64,000 nucleotides of DNA from Candidatus Thermochlorobacteriaceae bacterium (GCA_029263855.1 JAJUFC010000001.1:186001-250000); one strand, 5' to 3'; positions 35,759-44,291 are shown, numbered from the stretch's first letter. Translations and numbers: made by a program. Notes: generated from the sequence alone by a model not told the origin.

Positions 35759-35868
35759 AGCGACCGATGAATTTCGCAAGCGTTGGCATGGTTCAGAATT
35801 GGCGCAAAGTAACAAAAGCCGAAACGATAATCAGCCCCTTTGTGCAGACCCCATTCGCCAGTTGTGAG

Positions 35869-35960
35869 CGCGCAGATTGAACGGATTTAAGAGATGGGGC
35901 GCGGATTTTTTTGAAAGAAGAAATCCGTGAACACCTGTTCAATCCGTTTTATCAGCGTTC
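35869..35960. repeat. Intergenic inverted repeat, dispersed-repeat type
   Basis: Two imperfect arms, CGCAGATTGAACGGATTTAA near 35871 and TTCAATCCGTTTTATCAGCG near 35938-35957, point towards each other, and an inner pair (GCGGATTT 35901-35908, AAATCCGT 35921-35928) lies between. Elements built on the words ATTGAACGGATT and AATCCGT are common as dispersed intergenic repeats in Bacteroidota and relatives. It carries no gene. Confidence 0.6.
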
Positions 35961-35983
35961 TATTGTGAGGGCGAGCGGATTTG

Positions 35984-36586
35984 TCAAACGGAGTTGTCTC
36001 TATCTTTGGGCGGCTCGAAGTAGGCGCGGTGGCGCGCTTCGTAGATGTTCGCGTGTCCAATCAGCACGAGTTGGTCGCTTTCGGCGAGGCGTTGGGTGCG
36101 CGTAGCCGGCAATCCCGACTTCATGCACACGGCTTGCGTTTTGAGCGCTTCGTCGGCAATGGCTAAGAGAAACGGCATTGCGCCAAACGGTTTGCCGCGA
36201 TAATCCAAATCCAAGCCTGCAACAATCACGCGCTTGCCATCATTGGCGAGCGTTTCGCAAACCTCAACGATGCCTGCGTCAAAAAACTGCGCCTCATCGA
36301 TGCCGACGACTTCGGCATGAAGCGACTTCTCCAGAATCTCGCTTGAACTCGAGACGACCTTCGACGCGATTTTCGCCGCGCTATGCGAAACGATTTCGTC
36401 TTTGCTGTATCGGTCATCAATCATTGGCTTGAAAATGGCGACTTTTTGTCGCGCAATCTGCGCTCGACGCAATCGGCGAATCAGCTCTTCGGATTTGCCG
36501 CTGAACATACAGCCAGCAATCACTTCAATTCTTCCGGTGAGGGCTTTTGGATTTGTGGGTTTTGCGCGAAGTTTTTGCACAATCAT
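35984..36586 (-). CDS. tdk: Thymidine kinase
   Basis: About 200 residues of the type II thymidine kinase family, which phosphorylates thymidine in the salvage pathway. The P-loop is GCMFSGKSEELIRRLRRAQ, Walker B with the base-like Glu is VVGIDEAQFF, and the lasso region has GLDLDYRGKPFG and ATRTQRL. The structural zinc site is degraded: the usual CxxC reads CMKS and the second pair reads YEARHRAY. The ATG at 36586 is the best start and lies inside the 3' end of cdd, so the genes overlap by 62 bp and are probably translated together. Confidence 0.9.
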   Translation of the reverse strand: MIVQKLRAKPTNPKALTGRIEVIAGCMFSGKSEELIRRLRRAQIARQKVAIFKPMIDDRYSKDEIVSHSAAKIASKVVSSSSEILEKSLHAEVVGIDEAQFFDAGIVEVCETLANDGKRVIVAGLDLDYRGKPFGAMPFLLAIADEALKTQAVCMKSGLPATRTQRLAESDQLVLIGHANIYEARHRAYFEPPKDRDNSV

Positions 36587-37031
36587 GTAGCGTAAGATGG
36601 TCAAGATTTTTTGATGAAAACGATTCAGGAAGCAAAGCGGCAATCGAGTAAGATTTGAACTGCCCGTTTTTATCGGCAAGATAGACCGTCAGCGACGGCG
36701 CGAAGTCCATCAGCACCTGCCTGCACGCGCCGCACGGCGGACAAAAGTCGCCTGAACTCGCCGTAATTAAAATCGAGTCAAATTCGCGCTCGCCTTCGCT
36801 CAATGCTTTGAAGAGTGCCACGCGCTCGGCGCACATCGTCAGAGAATACGACGAGACCTCAATGTTATGACCGCGATAGATAATCCCGCTCTTTGTGTTC
36901 AACGCCGCGCCAACTTGGAAGCGCGAATACGGCGCAATCGCTTGCGCCATCGCTTCTTTGGCGGCACGATGCAAGGCTTCAAGCAGAAGATTGAATTTGC
37001 GATGAGGTGATGGTTTCAAGCGTTCATTCAA
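36525..37031 (-). CDS. cdd: Cytidine deaminase
   Basis: A 168-residue zinc enzyme that deaminates cytidine and deoxycytidine in salvage. The zinc and catalytic motifs CAERVALF (Cys and Glu) and PCGACRQVL (two Cys) are intact, as is the APYSRFQVGAAL N-terminal motif. A Lys/Ser/His-rich tail of about 20 residues (DCAKTSRKTHKSKSPHRKN), encoded in the stretch that overlaps tdk, is longer than in most family members. cdd and tdk together form a pyrimidine nucleoside salvage unit. Confidence 0.93.
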   Translation of the reverse strand: MNERLKPSPHRKFNLLLEALHRAAKEAMAQAIAPYSRFQVGAALNTKSGIIYRGHNIEVSSYSLTMCAERVALFKALSEGEREFDSILITASSGDFCPPCGACRQVLMDFAPSLTVYLADKNGQFKSYSIAALLPESFSSKNLDHLTLHDCAKTSRKTHKSKSPHRKN

Positions 37032-37085
37032 AAATGTGTATTTTGTATGCTCTAATTTTTTACGCGGCTATCGGTTGCATTTCAG

Positions 37086-37751
37086 ATGCAAGCAAATAAA
37101 ACCTTAACACAAACGATGGAAAGCGAATTTAGAATTTTAATTGTTGAAGACAATTTTGCTGACGAACAACTTTTCAAAGCCACGCTTTCACAACTTTCTT
37201 TAAGCATTGATGTTGCGCGAGATGGAAAAGAAGCCCTGCAAAAAGTAAGTACAGCCATGTATGACTTAATGATTCTCGATTTGATTCTGCCGAATGCAAG
37301 CGGCATTGAACTCTTAAAGGAAATCAACAGAAAAAATATTGCATTGCCCACAACGATTGTGTATAGCGCGCTTTCAGCAGAAAATCAGGTGATGGAATGT
37401 TTGAAATTAGGCGCGAGCAGTTATCTCATTAAGCCAATTACGCCATTGAACTTGCTCAACAGCATTTCAGATTGCCTTGCTGTTTCAACAAAGAGAAAAA
37501 GTATACCTGAAAACATATCTCCGACATTTTTGGACAACAAGCCTCTTACGCTTACCAAAGCAATGGCAGAATTAACCTCTGCACGACGAACAGGACAAAT
37601 TTTAGTTGAAACCCACGATGGCGTTGGGGTTCTCGAATACGCATCAGGAAAATTGGCGGCGGCGCGCTTCAAAGGATTGAGCGGAGTGGTTGCGATTGAA
37701 ACACTTCGCACACTTCCGCACCGTTCAGTAACAGTTCAATTAGTTGGCTAA
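37086..37751 (+). CDS. Response regulator with C-terminal DUF4388-like domain (paralogue 1)
   Basis: A 221-residue protein. The receiver (about 15-135) has VEDN, phospho-acceptor Asp in LMILDLILPNASG, Ser in VYSALS and Lys in LIKPITP. After a linker comes a roughly 60-residue domain (about 155-221) of the form SARRTGQILVETHDGVGVLEY...GKLAAARFKGLSGVVAIETL, similar to DUF4388 domains. That part is not a recognisable DNA-binding domain, so signalling is likely through protein contact. The next gene encodes a close paralogue. An ATG at 37116 is an alternative start. Confidence 0.8.
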   Translation: MQANKTLTQTMESEFRILIVEDNFADEQLFKATLSQLSLSIDVARDGKEALQKVSTAMYDLMILDLILPNASGIELLKEINRKNIALPTTIVYSALSAENQVMECLKLGASSYLIKPITPLNLLNSISDCLAVSTKRKSIPENISPTFLDNKPLTLTKAMAELTSARRTGQILVETHDGVGVLEYASGKLAAARFKGLSGVVAIETLRTLPHRSVTVQLVG

Positions 37752-37828
37752 ATATGGTTGGCTGCAATTAGCCGTTTAAGCAAAAAGCATTAACTTTCGA
37801 GGTAGTAAAGAAGTAAAGATAAGGCAGC

Positions 37829-38560
37829 ATGACCGATACACCGACTTATCACCTACTCGCGGTCGACGACGAAATTGCGAACATCAATTTTTACAAAGTC
37901 GCACTCTCGCGTTTGCCTATCGCTGTTGATACTGCCACAAGCGGCGGCGAAGCGTTTGAACTCCTGAAAAAAAAGCAATATGATTTAGTTCTGCTCGACC
38001 TCTTAATGCCGGGCGTTACGGGGATTGGATTGCTTCAGAAAGCGGAGCGGGAAGGGCTCATGTTGCCGATTGTGCTCGTGTGTAGCAGTGTAAGCGATAA
38101 AAGCGTCATCTCGCAAGCCCTCTCGCTCGGTGCAGGCGGCTACCTCACCAAACCATTCACCTATCAGCAACTTGTTCAAGCCGTATGCGATTATCTGAAT
38201 CTGCCGCATCCGCAATCTGGCGCGAAGGTTGCAACTCCGATTCAAGTTCCCGTTCAACCTATATCAAAAGTAGAAAGCACTTTTGTTGGACAAGGCACAC
38301 ATGATTCAACCGCGCTCAATAAGGAGCCGAAGCCTTTTGGAACCGGAAAAGTGGAATCGCTCACGCGCGCCATGTCGTCAATGGTTTTTCACAAAAAAAC
38401 AGGCAAAGTAGAGGTTCACACAGCAAGCGGCATGGGCGTGTTGGAGTATGAAAAAGGTCGGCTGAAAAGTGTTAGTTACAGCGGCAAAACAAGCATCGAC
38501 GCGCTTGAAGCGTTGCGTATTGTGCCGCATCGCGCGGTTTATGTTGAATTAAAAAATTGA
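37829..38560 (+). CDS. Response regulator with C-terminal DUF4388-like domain (paralogue 2)
   Basis: A 243-residue paralogue of the preceding protein. The receiver (about 8-130) has VDDE, Asp in LVLLDLLMPGVTG, Ser in VCSSVSD and Lys in YLTKPFT. A 45-residue linker of low complexity leads to the C-terminal domain KKTGKVEVHTASGMGVLEYE to ALRIVPHRAVYVEL, which aligns with that of paralogue 1 over its whole length. Separate genes for two such proteins in tandem suggest a duplicated signalling module. No kinase is adjacent. Confidence 0.8.
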   Translation: MTDTPTYHLLAVDDEIANINFYKVALSRLPIAVDTATSGGEAFELLKKKQYDLVLLDLLMPGVTGIGLLQKAEREGLMLPIVLVCSSVSDKSVISQALSLGAGGYLTKPFTYQQLVQAVCDYLNLPHPQSGAKVATPIQVPVQPISKVESTFVGQGTHDSTALNKEPKPFGTGKVESLTRAMSSMVFHKKTGKVEVHTASGMGVLEYEKGRLKSVSYSGKTSIDALEALRIVPHRAVYVELKN

Positions 38561-38568
38561 GACCGCGC

Positions 38569-38599
38569 TTGCATTGTATCGATTCGTTTTGCATATTCG
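38569..38599 (+). promoter_or_regulatory. Possible promoter of the aro leader
   Basis: TTG at 38569-38571 and CATATTCG at 38592-38599 (six of eight matches to TAnnTTTG) are spaced by 20 bp, right for this group. Transcription would start close to 38606, leaving about a dozen bases before the leader ATG. Confidence 0.4.
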
Positions 38600-38618
38600 T
38601 CCAAATCAAAATTCAATC

Positions 38619-38753
38619 ATGACTTTCAACCGCAATAACATCGTCCTCCTTCACAGCGACATGGCGACGCAATGCGGCTCTCTTGGTTCCTCCAAATTCT
38701 ATTTTACCTCGTTTTATTTTACCCCATTTTATTTCGCCGGTTGGCGAAACTAA
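38619..38753 (+). CDS. Putative aromatic-rich leader peptide of DAHP synthase
   Basis: A 44-codon frame, ATG to TAA, in the 306-bp gap before the DAHP synthase gene. Residues 27-42 read FYFTSFYFTPFYFAGW: three FYF triplets (six Phe, three Tyr) and one Trp, the three end products of the pathway that DAHP synthase opens. Such clusters of regulatory codons are the mark of attenuation leader peptides (compare pheA, trp and his leaders). A second in-frame ATG at codon 15 would give a 30-residue peptide. The stop lies within a hairpin. Ribosome slowing at these codons when aromatic amino acids are scarce would couple supply to aroF expression. The function is inferred, and the coding status is supported only by composition and position. 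Confidence 0.6.
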   Translation: MTFNRNNIVLLHSDMATQCGSLGSSKFYFTSFYFTPFYFAGWRN

Positions 38754-38806
38754 TCTTTTCATAATCCGCTTTGCGGCAACAATCGCCGCCCTGTTCAGCC
38801 GAACAG
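38732..38806 (+). promoter_or_regulatory. Alternative hairpins after the aro leader, possible attenuator
   Basis: TTTCGCC (38732-38738) pairs perfectly with GGCGAAA (38743-38749) over a 4-nt loop, overlapping the last leader codons and followed by CTAATCTTTTC. GGCGA in that stem can instead pair with TCGCC near 38783. CTGTTC/GAACAG (38791-38806) forms another stem. The overlapping options look like a switch, but no strong U-tract terminator is visible, so the mechanism is open. Confidence 0.4.
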
Positions 38807-38866
38807 ACGTCTCGAGTTTCAAATTCACAACATCATAACATCAACAACTGCAAAGGAGAACCAAAT

Positions 38867-39940
38867 ATGCTTATCGTTATGGATTCACACGCCAACCAAG
38901 AACAAATTGACCATGTGTGTGCGCGTGTTCGCGAAATGGGATTCAAGCCGCACGTGATTGCGGGCGAAGACCGGGTCGCGATTGGCATTACAGGCAACAA
39001 AGGCGCGTTAGATAAAGAGCCATTCCTTTCAATGAGCGGCGTCATTGATGCGTTCAGGGTTACAAAGCCCTATAAACTTGTCAGCCGCGAAGTCAAGCCC
39101 GACGACACGATTATCAAAATCAAAAATTCAAACGGCGTGGAAATCAAAATCGGCGGCGATGAACTGCACTTGATGGCAGGTCCATGTTCGGTCGAGAGCG
39201 AAACGCAAATCAACGAAATTGCGCACCTGCTTAAAGCCAGTGGCGTGAAAATCATGCGCGGCGGCGCGTTCAAACCGCGAACCTCGCCTTACGCCTTTCA
39301 AGGATTAAAACAAAAAGGATTAGAACTCCTCAAAGATGCGGCAGAGAAAACCGGCTTGCTCGTTGTTACCGAAGTGAAAGATACCGAAAGCCTGCCCGCC
39401 GTTGCTGAACACTCCGACATCTTGCAAATCGGCGCGCGCAACATGCAGAACTTTTCACTCCTCGAAGCCGTCGCGCATTACAGCAAGCCCGTCTTGCTCA
39501 AACGCGGACTTGCGGCGACAATGGAAGAATTTTTAATGGCGGCAGAATACATCGTCTCCAATGGCAACCCGAACGTGATTTTCTGCGAGCGCGGCATTCG
39601 CACCTACGAAACTTACACGCGCAACACGCTCGATTTAAGTTGTGTGCCTGTGATTCAGCACCTTTCGCATTTGCCGATTATCGTCGACCCTTCACACGGC
39701 GTTGGTATGTGGGAGTATGTCGCGCCGATGGCAAAGGCGGCGGTGGCGTGCGGCGCACATGGGCTGATGATTGAAGTTCACCCGAATCCTGCTGAAGCCT
39801 TGTCGGACGGACCGCAGTCGCTCAAACCGAAAAAATTTATCTCGCTCTTGCGCGACTTGAAACCCATTGCCGAAGCTGTCGGCAAACGCCTGAACGTGAA
39901 TGTCCTAAACGAAACAAAGTCGCTTGAACTGTGCGCATAA
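38867..39940 (+). CDS. aroF: 3-deoxy-7-phosphoheptulonate synthase
   Basis: A 357-residue type I-beta DAHP synthase that joins phosphoenolpyruvate and erythrose 4-phosphate in the first step of aromatic amino acid synthesis. An N-terminal ferredoxin-like regulatory domain (about 1-70, [21 protein letters not shown]) resembles that of the Thermotoga enzyme, where it mediates feedback by Tyr and Phe. The barrel has [60 protein letters not shown] and the C-terminal [11 protein letters not shown] at 38867 has AAAGGAGAA 10 bases upstream. The 306-bp leader holds the aromatic-rich peptide. The stop overlaps the start of the L,D-transpeptidase gene. Confidence 0.95.
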   Translation: MLIVMDSHANQEQIDHVCARVREMGFKPHVIAGEDRVAIGITGNKGALDKEPFLSMSGVIDAFRVTKPYKLVSREVKPDDTIIKIKNSNGVEIKIGGDELHLMAGPCSVESETQINEIAHLLKASGVKIMRGGAFKPRTSPYAFQGLKQKGLELLKDAAEKTGLLVVTEVKDTESLPAVAEHSDILQIGARNMQNFSLLEAVAHYSKPVLLKRGLAATMEEFLMAAEYIVSNGNPNVIFCERGIRTYETYTRNTLDLSCVPVIQHLSHLPIIVDPSHGVGMWEYVAPMAKAAVACGAHGLMIEVHPNPAEALSDGPQSLKPKKFISLLRDLKPIAEAVGKRLNVNVLNETKSLELCA

Positions 39941-40431
39941 GTCGTCTTAAATCAAGTGTGCTCATCGCGGCATGTGTGTTCATTGCACTGACGGCGACGG
40001 CGCAACCGCGCATCGTGATTGATAAGAGTGATTTTACCTTAACGCTCTATGACGGCAAAGATGTCGTGAAGGTTTATCCTGTCGCCGTTGGAAAAAATCT
40101 CGGCGATAAAGAGAAGGTCGGCGATATGCGCACGCCCATCGGCAAGTTCCGCATTGTGAATATCCACGATGCAAGCGCGTGGACGCACGACTTCAAAGAT
40201 GGCAAAGGCGAAATCAAAGGGGCTTACGGACCATGGTTTTTGCGCCTTTACACGGGCAAAGATGCAACGCTTTCAGGCAAAGCGTGGAAAGGCATTGGCA
40301 TTCACGGCACGCACGCGCCTGAATCTATCGGCACTTGCGCGACCGAAGGATGCATTCGCCTCAAAAACGAAGACATCGCCGACCTCAAAGCGCGCATCAA
40401 AATCGGAACCCCCGTCGAGATTCAAGACTAA
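39931..40431 (+). CDS. L,D-transpeptidase (YkuD domain)
   Basis: A 166-residue exported enzyme starting at GTG, overlapping the aroF stop by 10 bases. The signal peptide (SSVLIAACVFIALTATA-Q) is followed by a minimal YkuD domain. The active-site block is GIGIHGTHAPESIG followed by CATEGCIRL, with the catalytic Cys in EGCIRL and the His of HGTHA. Family members make 3-3 crosslinks in peptidoglycan or attach proteins to it, acting in the periplasm. Confidence 0.88.
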   Translation: MRISRLKSSVLIAACVFIALTATAQPRIVIDKSDFTLTLYDGKDVVKVYPVAVGKNLGDKEKVGDMRTPIGKFRIVNIHDASAWTHDFKDGKGEIKGAYGPWFLRLYTGKDATLSGKAWKGIGIHGTHAPESIGTCATEGCIRLKNEDIADLKARIKIGTPVEIQD

Positions 40432-40433
40432 TG

Positions 40434-42242
40434 TTAGGGCTTGGTCAAATGAGTCGCTAAAAACGGCTCCATCTTCTCATAAAATTCAATCCGATTTTCT
40501 TCGTTCTGGAAGCCGTGCCCTTCGTTTTCTTTGACGATGTATTCAACCGCGATGCCTCGTTTCTGCAAGGCTTCGACAATTTGATTGGATTCATCAATTT
40601 TAACACGCGGGTCTTTTGCGCCTTGTGCGACCAGCAACGGCACTTTGATTTTATCGACATGAAAAATCGGTGAGCGCGCCGTGAGCAAGTCTTTTTCCGT
40701 TTCAGGATTGCCGACCATTTCATACATCATGTCAAGCATCGGCTTCCAATAGGGCGGAATAGATTGCAAAAAGGTGAAAAGGTTAGAGACACCGCAAAAG
40801 TCAATGCCGCACGCATAAAGGTCGGGCGTGAAAGTTAAACCTGCCAAGACGGCGTAACCGCCATAACTGCCGCCGAAAATCGCGATGCGTTTGGGGTCGG
40901 CAATGCCTTGATTGATGAGCCAATAAACGCCGTCGGTGATGTCGTCTTGCATTTTGCCGCCCCATTCTTTGAACGAACATTCCCAAAATTTTTTCCCATA
41001 GCCTGTCGAGCCTCTGAAATTCATCTGCAAAACGGCGTAGCCGCGATTGGCAAGAAATTGCACGTGTGGCTGAAAGCCCCAAGTATCGCGCCACCAAGGT
41101 CCGCCGTGCGGATTGACAACGACAGGCAAGTTTTTTGGCTCAACATCTTTCGGCAAAGTCAAATAGCCGTGAATCGTTAAGCCGTCGCGTGAAGTGTATT
41201 GAATCAGTTTCATTTCGCAGAGGTCATTGGCGTTGAGCCAAGGCGCATGGTCGGCGAGCTTTTCGAGCGTGTTGTGCGTTGTGTCGTAAAGATAACTTGC
41301 GCCCGGAGAGCGGTCGGAGCGCGTTTCCACAATCCAAATTGATTCGTCTTTCGTCATCGATGGAATCGAGAACTCAACATTCGGAAGATGTGCTGAAAGT
41401 TGGATAACGATGGCTTTGGTTTCATCATCTAAAAAATGCCGTTCCGATTTCCAAAGCATGTAGCCAACGGCGGTCAAAACCTTGCGGCGGCGCGAATAAG
41501 AAACGCCACTCGCATCGACCTCATGATGTTCAAACAAAACCTCTTCTTCCTGTTGGGTTTCAGGATTGAATCGCACGAGCGCGAGTTTATCGCGTCCAAT
41601 GTTTGAGAGCGCATACAAGGCTTTATTATCAAAGGTAAAGCACTGAGGCGTGAACGAATCTTTGAATGAGGTAGAAACAATCGGCGTGAAGGCGTCCTGT
41701 TCCGAAGCGCGATAAAGCACGTGTTTATTGACACCATCGGTTTGAATACCAATGCGGAGTTTGCCATCGTGGTCGGTCAGCCAACCAATCACGCCGCCTG
41801 GATTTTCAGCAATGAGCGTGTGTTCGCCTGTTGCAAGGTTAAGCCGATAGACATCGAAGAGTTGCACATTGCGTTGGTTCATGGAGAAAACGATGTGCGC
41901 TTCATCGTCTTCCAAATCATCAATAACTAATGCTTGAACATTTGGGAAAGGGGTTAAATCTTTTTCGGAACTGCCGTCGAGGTGAGCCAGAAAAATGTGA
42001 TAGTTTTCGTCGCCGCCGAAGTCGCGTGCGTAAAGGAGTTTATCGTTGCCTTTCCAAAAAAAGGTAGAAATGTCGCGGTCAGTTACGCTCGTGAGGCGTT
42101 TGGCAGTGTGCGTGCCACGCTCTCGAACGAAGACATTTTTACGATTTTCAAAGGGCGCAAGAAAGGCAATGTGCTTACCGTTGGGTGAAATTCGGAAGTG
42201 TGATTTTTCAGGGTTGCGAAAGAAGTTACGAAGAGAAGTCAT
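40434..42242 (-). CDS. S9 family prolyl oligopeptidase-like serine peptidase
   Basis: A 602-residue enzyme with an N-terminal beta-propeller (about 10-340, FRISPNGKHIAFLAPFENRK; WKGNDKLLYARDFGGDENYH) and a C-terminal alpha/beta-hydrolase domain. The catalytic Ser lies in GGSYGGYAV (about residue 458), Asp in GAKDPRVKIDE (about 543) and His in KENEGHGF (about 575). HGGPWWRDTWGFQ is the oxyanion-region motif of the acylaminoacyl-peptidase/DPP group. There is no signal peptide, so it probably breaks down peptides in the cytoplasm. It meets the transpeptidase gene convergently, with only 2 bases between the two stops. Confidence 0.9.
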   Translation of the reverse strand: MTSLRNFFRNPEKSHFRISPNGKHIAFLAPFENRKNVFVRERGTHTAKRLTSVTDRDISTFFWKGNDKLLYARDFGGDENYHIFLAHLDGSSEKDLTPFPNVQALVIDDLEDDEAHIVFSMNQRNVQLFDVYRLNLATGEHTLIAENPGGVIGWLTDHDGKLRIGIQTDGVNKHVLYRASEQDAFTPIVSTSFKDSFTPQCFTFDNKALYALSNIGRDKLALVRFNPETQQEEEVLFEHHEVDASGVSYSRRRKVLTAVGYMLWKSERHFLDDETKAIVIQLSAHLPNVEFSIPSMTKDESIWIVETRSDRSPGASYLYDTTHNTLEKLADHAPWLNANDLCEMKLIQYTSRDGLTIHGYLTLPKDVEPKNLPVVVNPHGGPWWRDTWGFQPHVQFLANRGYAVLQMNFRGSTGYGKKFWECSFKEWGGKMQDDITDGVYWLINQGIADPKRIAIFGGSYGGYAVLAGLTFTPDLYACGIDFCGVSNLFTFLQSIPPYWKPMLDMMYEMVGNPETEKDLLTARSPIFHVDKIKVPLLVAQGAKDPRVKIDESNQIVEALQKRGIAVEYIVKENEGHGFQNEENRIEFYEKMEPFLATHLTKP

Positions 42243-42296
42243 CGTTGTAATGTTGAATGATGTGAAATTATCGAAAGCGAATATCTGATGTTCGCT

Positions 42297-43559
42297 TTAT
42301 GCGGAAGTTGAACTGTCAATACGGTTGAGCGTGCGCAGTTGTTTGAATTTTATACCGATAATACCTACAACGCCAAGCGTCATCGCGCCGCCAAAAACGA
42401 CGCTCGGTACAACGCCCATGAGTTTCGCCGCCACACCCGATTCAAACGCACCCAATTCGTTGGAAGAGCCAATGAAAATTTGATTGACGGCGGAAACGCG
42501 CCCACGCATTTCGTCGGGAACAAATGTTTGTAAAATGACGGAGCGAATTACAACGCTTACCGCGTCGCACATTCCTGAAAGTGCCAACAGAAAAAGTGAA
42601 AAATAAAAGTTTTCCGAAAGCCCGAAGAAAATCATGCATAGTCCGAAGCCTGCGACAAATCCAAGCAATTTTTTGCCTGTGTTTTCACCGATGCCACGAT
42701 GCGCAAGATAAAGTGCGGTGAGGAGTGCGCCCACCGAAGGCGCGGCGCGAAGCATTCCAAGCCCAACCGCACCGACGCTCAAAATGTCGGACGCGAAAAT
42801 CGGCAAAAGCGCGACCGCGCCGCCGAAGAGCACAGCGAACATATCGAGCGTTATTGCGCTGAAAATCAATTCCGTTTTGAACACGAATTTCAACCCGATT
42901 GAAAGGCTTTCCTTTAATCCAATCTTTGCCGCGCCGTGTTGGGGCGGGCGTGAGCGTAGCAACGTCAGCAATCCGACTGAACCGATGAGAAGCATTGTAT
43001 CGACTGCGTAAGTCATGGTTGCGCCGAAAAAACCGTAAATGAACCCGCCAATCGCCGGACCTGAAATCGAACCTACTTCCCAAGCCGTGCTGTTCCATGC
43101 CGACGCATTGGCGTAAAGTTCTCGCGGCACGATTTGCGGCGTGATGGAGGAAATCGCAGGACTGGCAAAGCCGCGCGCAATTCCGGTCAGAAAAATTATC
43201 CCATAAATGTATGTGGCTGAAATCGGCAAAACGCCTTGAACCAAGTCCGTATTGAGCGCGAAGAGCGTCGCGGAACAAAGCACTAACATGCACACACACA
43301 AGAGCGCGATGTGTTTTCGAGAGGCGATGTCAGCGATGTAACCGGCATAAAGCGAGATGCTCACAGCAGGTATGACCTCTGCAAGCCCAATCAAACCCAG
43401 CGCGAGCGGGTCTTGGGTGAGTTCATAAATTTGCCAACCGACCGCAACGCCCTGCATTTGAATCGAGAGCGTGAGCAATAAGCGCGCAAAAACGAACGAG
43501 CGAAATTCGGAAATGCGTAGCGAGGAATATGGGTCGGAAGCCGTTGAGATATTAGACAC
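42297..43559 (-). CDS. MFS transporter (MFS_3/EntS-like)
   Basis: About 420 residues with twelve predicted membrane helices in two halves. The first loop between helices reads YAGYIADIASRKHI, and FVPDEMRGRVSAVNQIFIG is the matching motif of the second half. The relation is to the EntS/MFS_3 group of exporters. The first recognisable conserved part is LRISEFRSFVFARLLLT; GTG at 43559 places the start just before it, whereas the frame itself runs to 43727 with no domain content. The substrate is unknown. It lies upstream of the S9 peptidase gene on the same strand, 54 bp apart. Confidence 0.82.
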   Translation of the reverse strand: MSNISTASDPYSSLRISEFRSFVFARLLLTLSIQMQGVAVGWQIYELTQDPLALGLIGLAEVIPAVSISLYAGYIADIASRKHIALLCVCMLVLCSATLFALNTDLVQGVLPISATYIYGIIFLTGIARGFASPAISSITPQIVPRELYANASAWNSTAWEVGSISGPAIGGFIYGFFGATMTYAVDTMLLIGSVGLLTLLRSRPPQHGAAKIGLKESLSIGLKFVFKTELIFSAITLDMFAVLFGGAVALLPIFASDILSVGAVGLGMLRAAPSVGALLTALYLAHRGIGENTGKKLLGFVAGFGLCMIFFGLSENFYFSLFLLALSGMCDAVSVVIRSVILQTFVPDEMRGRVSAVNQIFIGSSNELGAFESGVAAKLMGVVPSVVFGGAMTLGVVGIIGIKFKQLRTLNRIDSSTSA

Positions 43560-43777
43560 AAAAAACGTTGATTCAAAATTGAGAAGCCTAAAATTAGGAA
43601 ATCGGCGTTGAAGTTGTGCCTCTTTGCAAGAGAAATGAAAAGGTTGTAGATTAAGGGCAAGATAAGTCAGTCCAAGCATGTCGGGCTGACTTTTATTTTT
43701 CAGAGTTGTCCTTCGTCGCAAGGGCAATTTTTTTTCTCAATTCTGAAAAATCTTCAAGAATTAAAACAAAAAAGATT

Positions 43778-44254
43778 ATGTCTGATACGGTTTATTTGAC
43801 GCTCGAGGGCTACAAGCGTCTTAAAGAGGAATTGGAACATCTGAAAAGCGTGGAACGAAACAAGGTGCTGGATAAAGTCGCCGAAGCGCGTTCGCATGGC
43901 GACCTTTCCGAAAACGCCGAGTATGAAGCCGCCAAAGAGGAACAAGGGCAGCTGGAATCGCGAATCGCCAATTTGGAACGCACGCTTTCGACCGCATCAA
44001 TTTTAGATGAGAAAAAAATTAAGACCGACAAAATCTACATTCTCACGACTGCTGTCCTCAAAAATTTGGCAGATGGAAAAAAAGTGGAATACACACTTGT
44101 TTCTGCACAAGAAGCCGACTTGGAACAAGGAAAAATTTCCGTCCAATCGCCTATCGGAAAAAGCCTTTTAGGAAAAAGCGTCGGGGAAACGGTGATTGTG
44201 AGAACGCCGGGCGGCGAAAAACGGTTTGAAGTTCTGGAAATCAAAGTGAAGTAG
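43778..44254 (+). CDS. greA: Transcription elongation factor GreA
   Basis: A 158-residue factor that enters the secondary channel of RNA polymerase and stimulates cleavage of backtracked transcripts. The N-terminal coiled coil carries the tip acidic pair in [17 protein letters not shown], and the C-terminal FKBP-like domain has [17 protein letters not shown] at 43778 ([15 protein letters not shown]) is preferred; upstream codons are not conserved GreA. Confidence 0.95.
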   Translation: MSDTVYLTLEGYKRLKEELEHLKSVERNKVLDKVAEARSHGDLSENAEYEAAKEEQGQLESRIANLERTLSTASILDEKKIKTDKIYILTTAVLKNLADGKKVEYTLVSAQEADLEQGKISVQSPIGKSLLGKSVGETVIVRTPGGEKRFEVLEIKVK

Positions 44255-44291
44255 CGTTCTCAATCTTCAAAATCAAACCTTCAAAGACGCA

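Noticed and set aside
38613-38828. Reverse-strand frame of 71 codons opposite the aromatic leader
   Set aside because: It has no recognisable product and lies antisense to the leader region. Its Lys/Ile repeats are simply the complement of the FYF codons.
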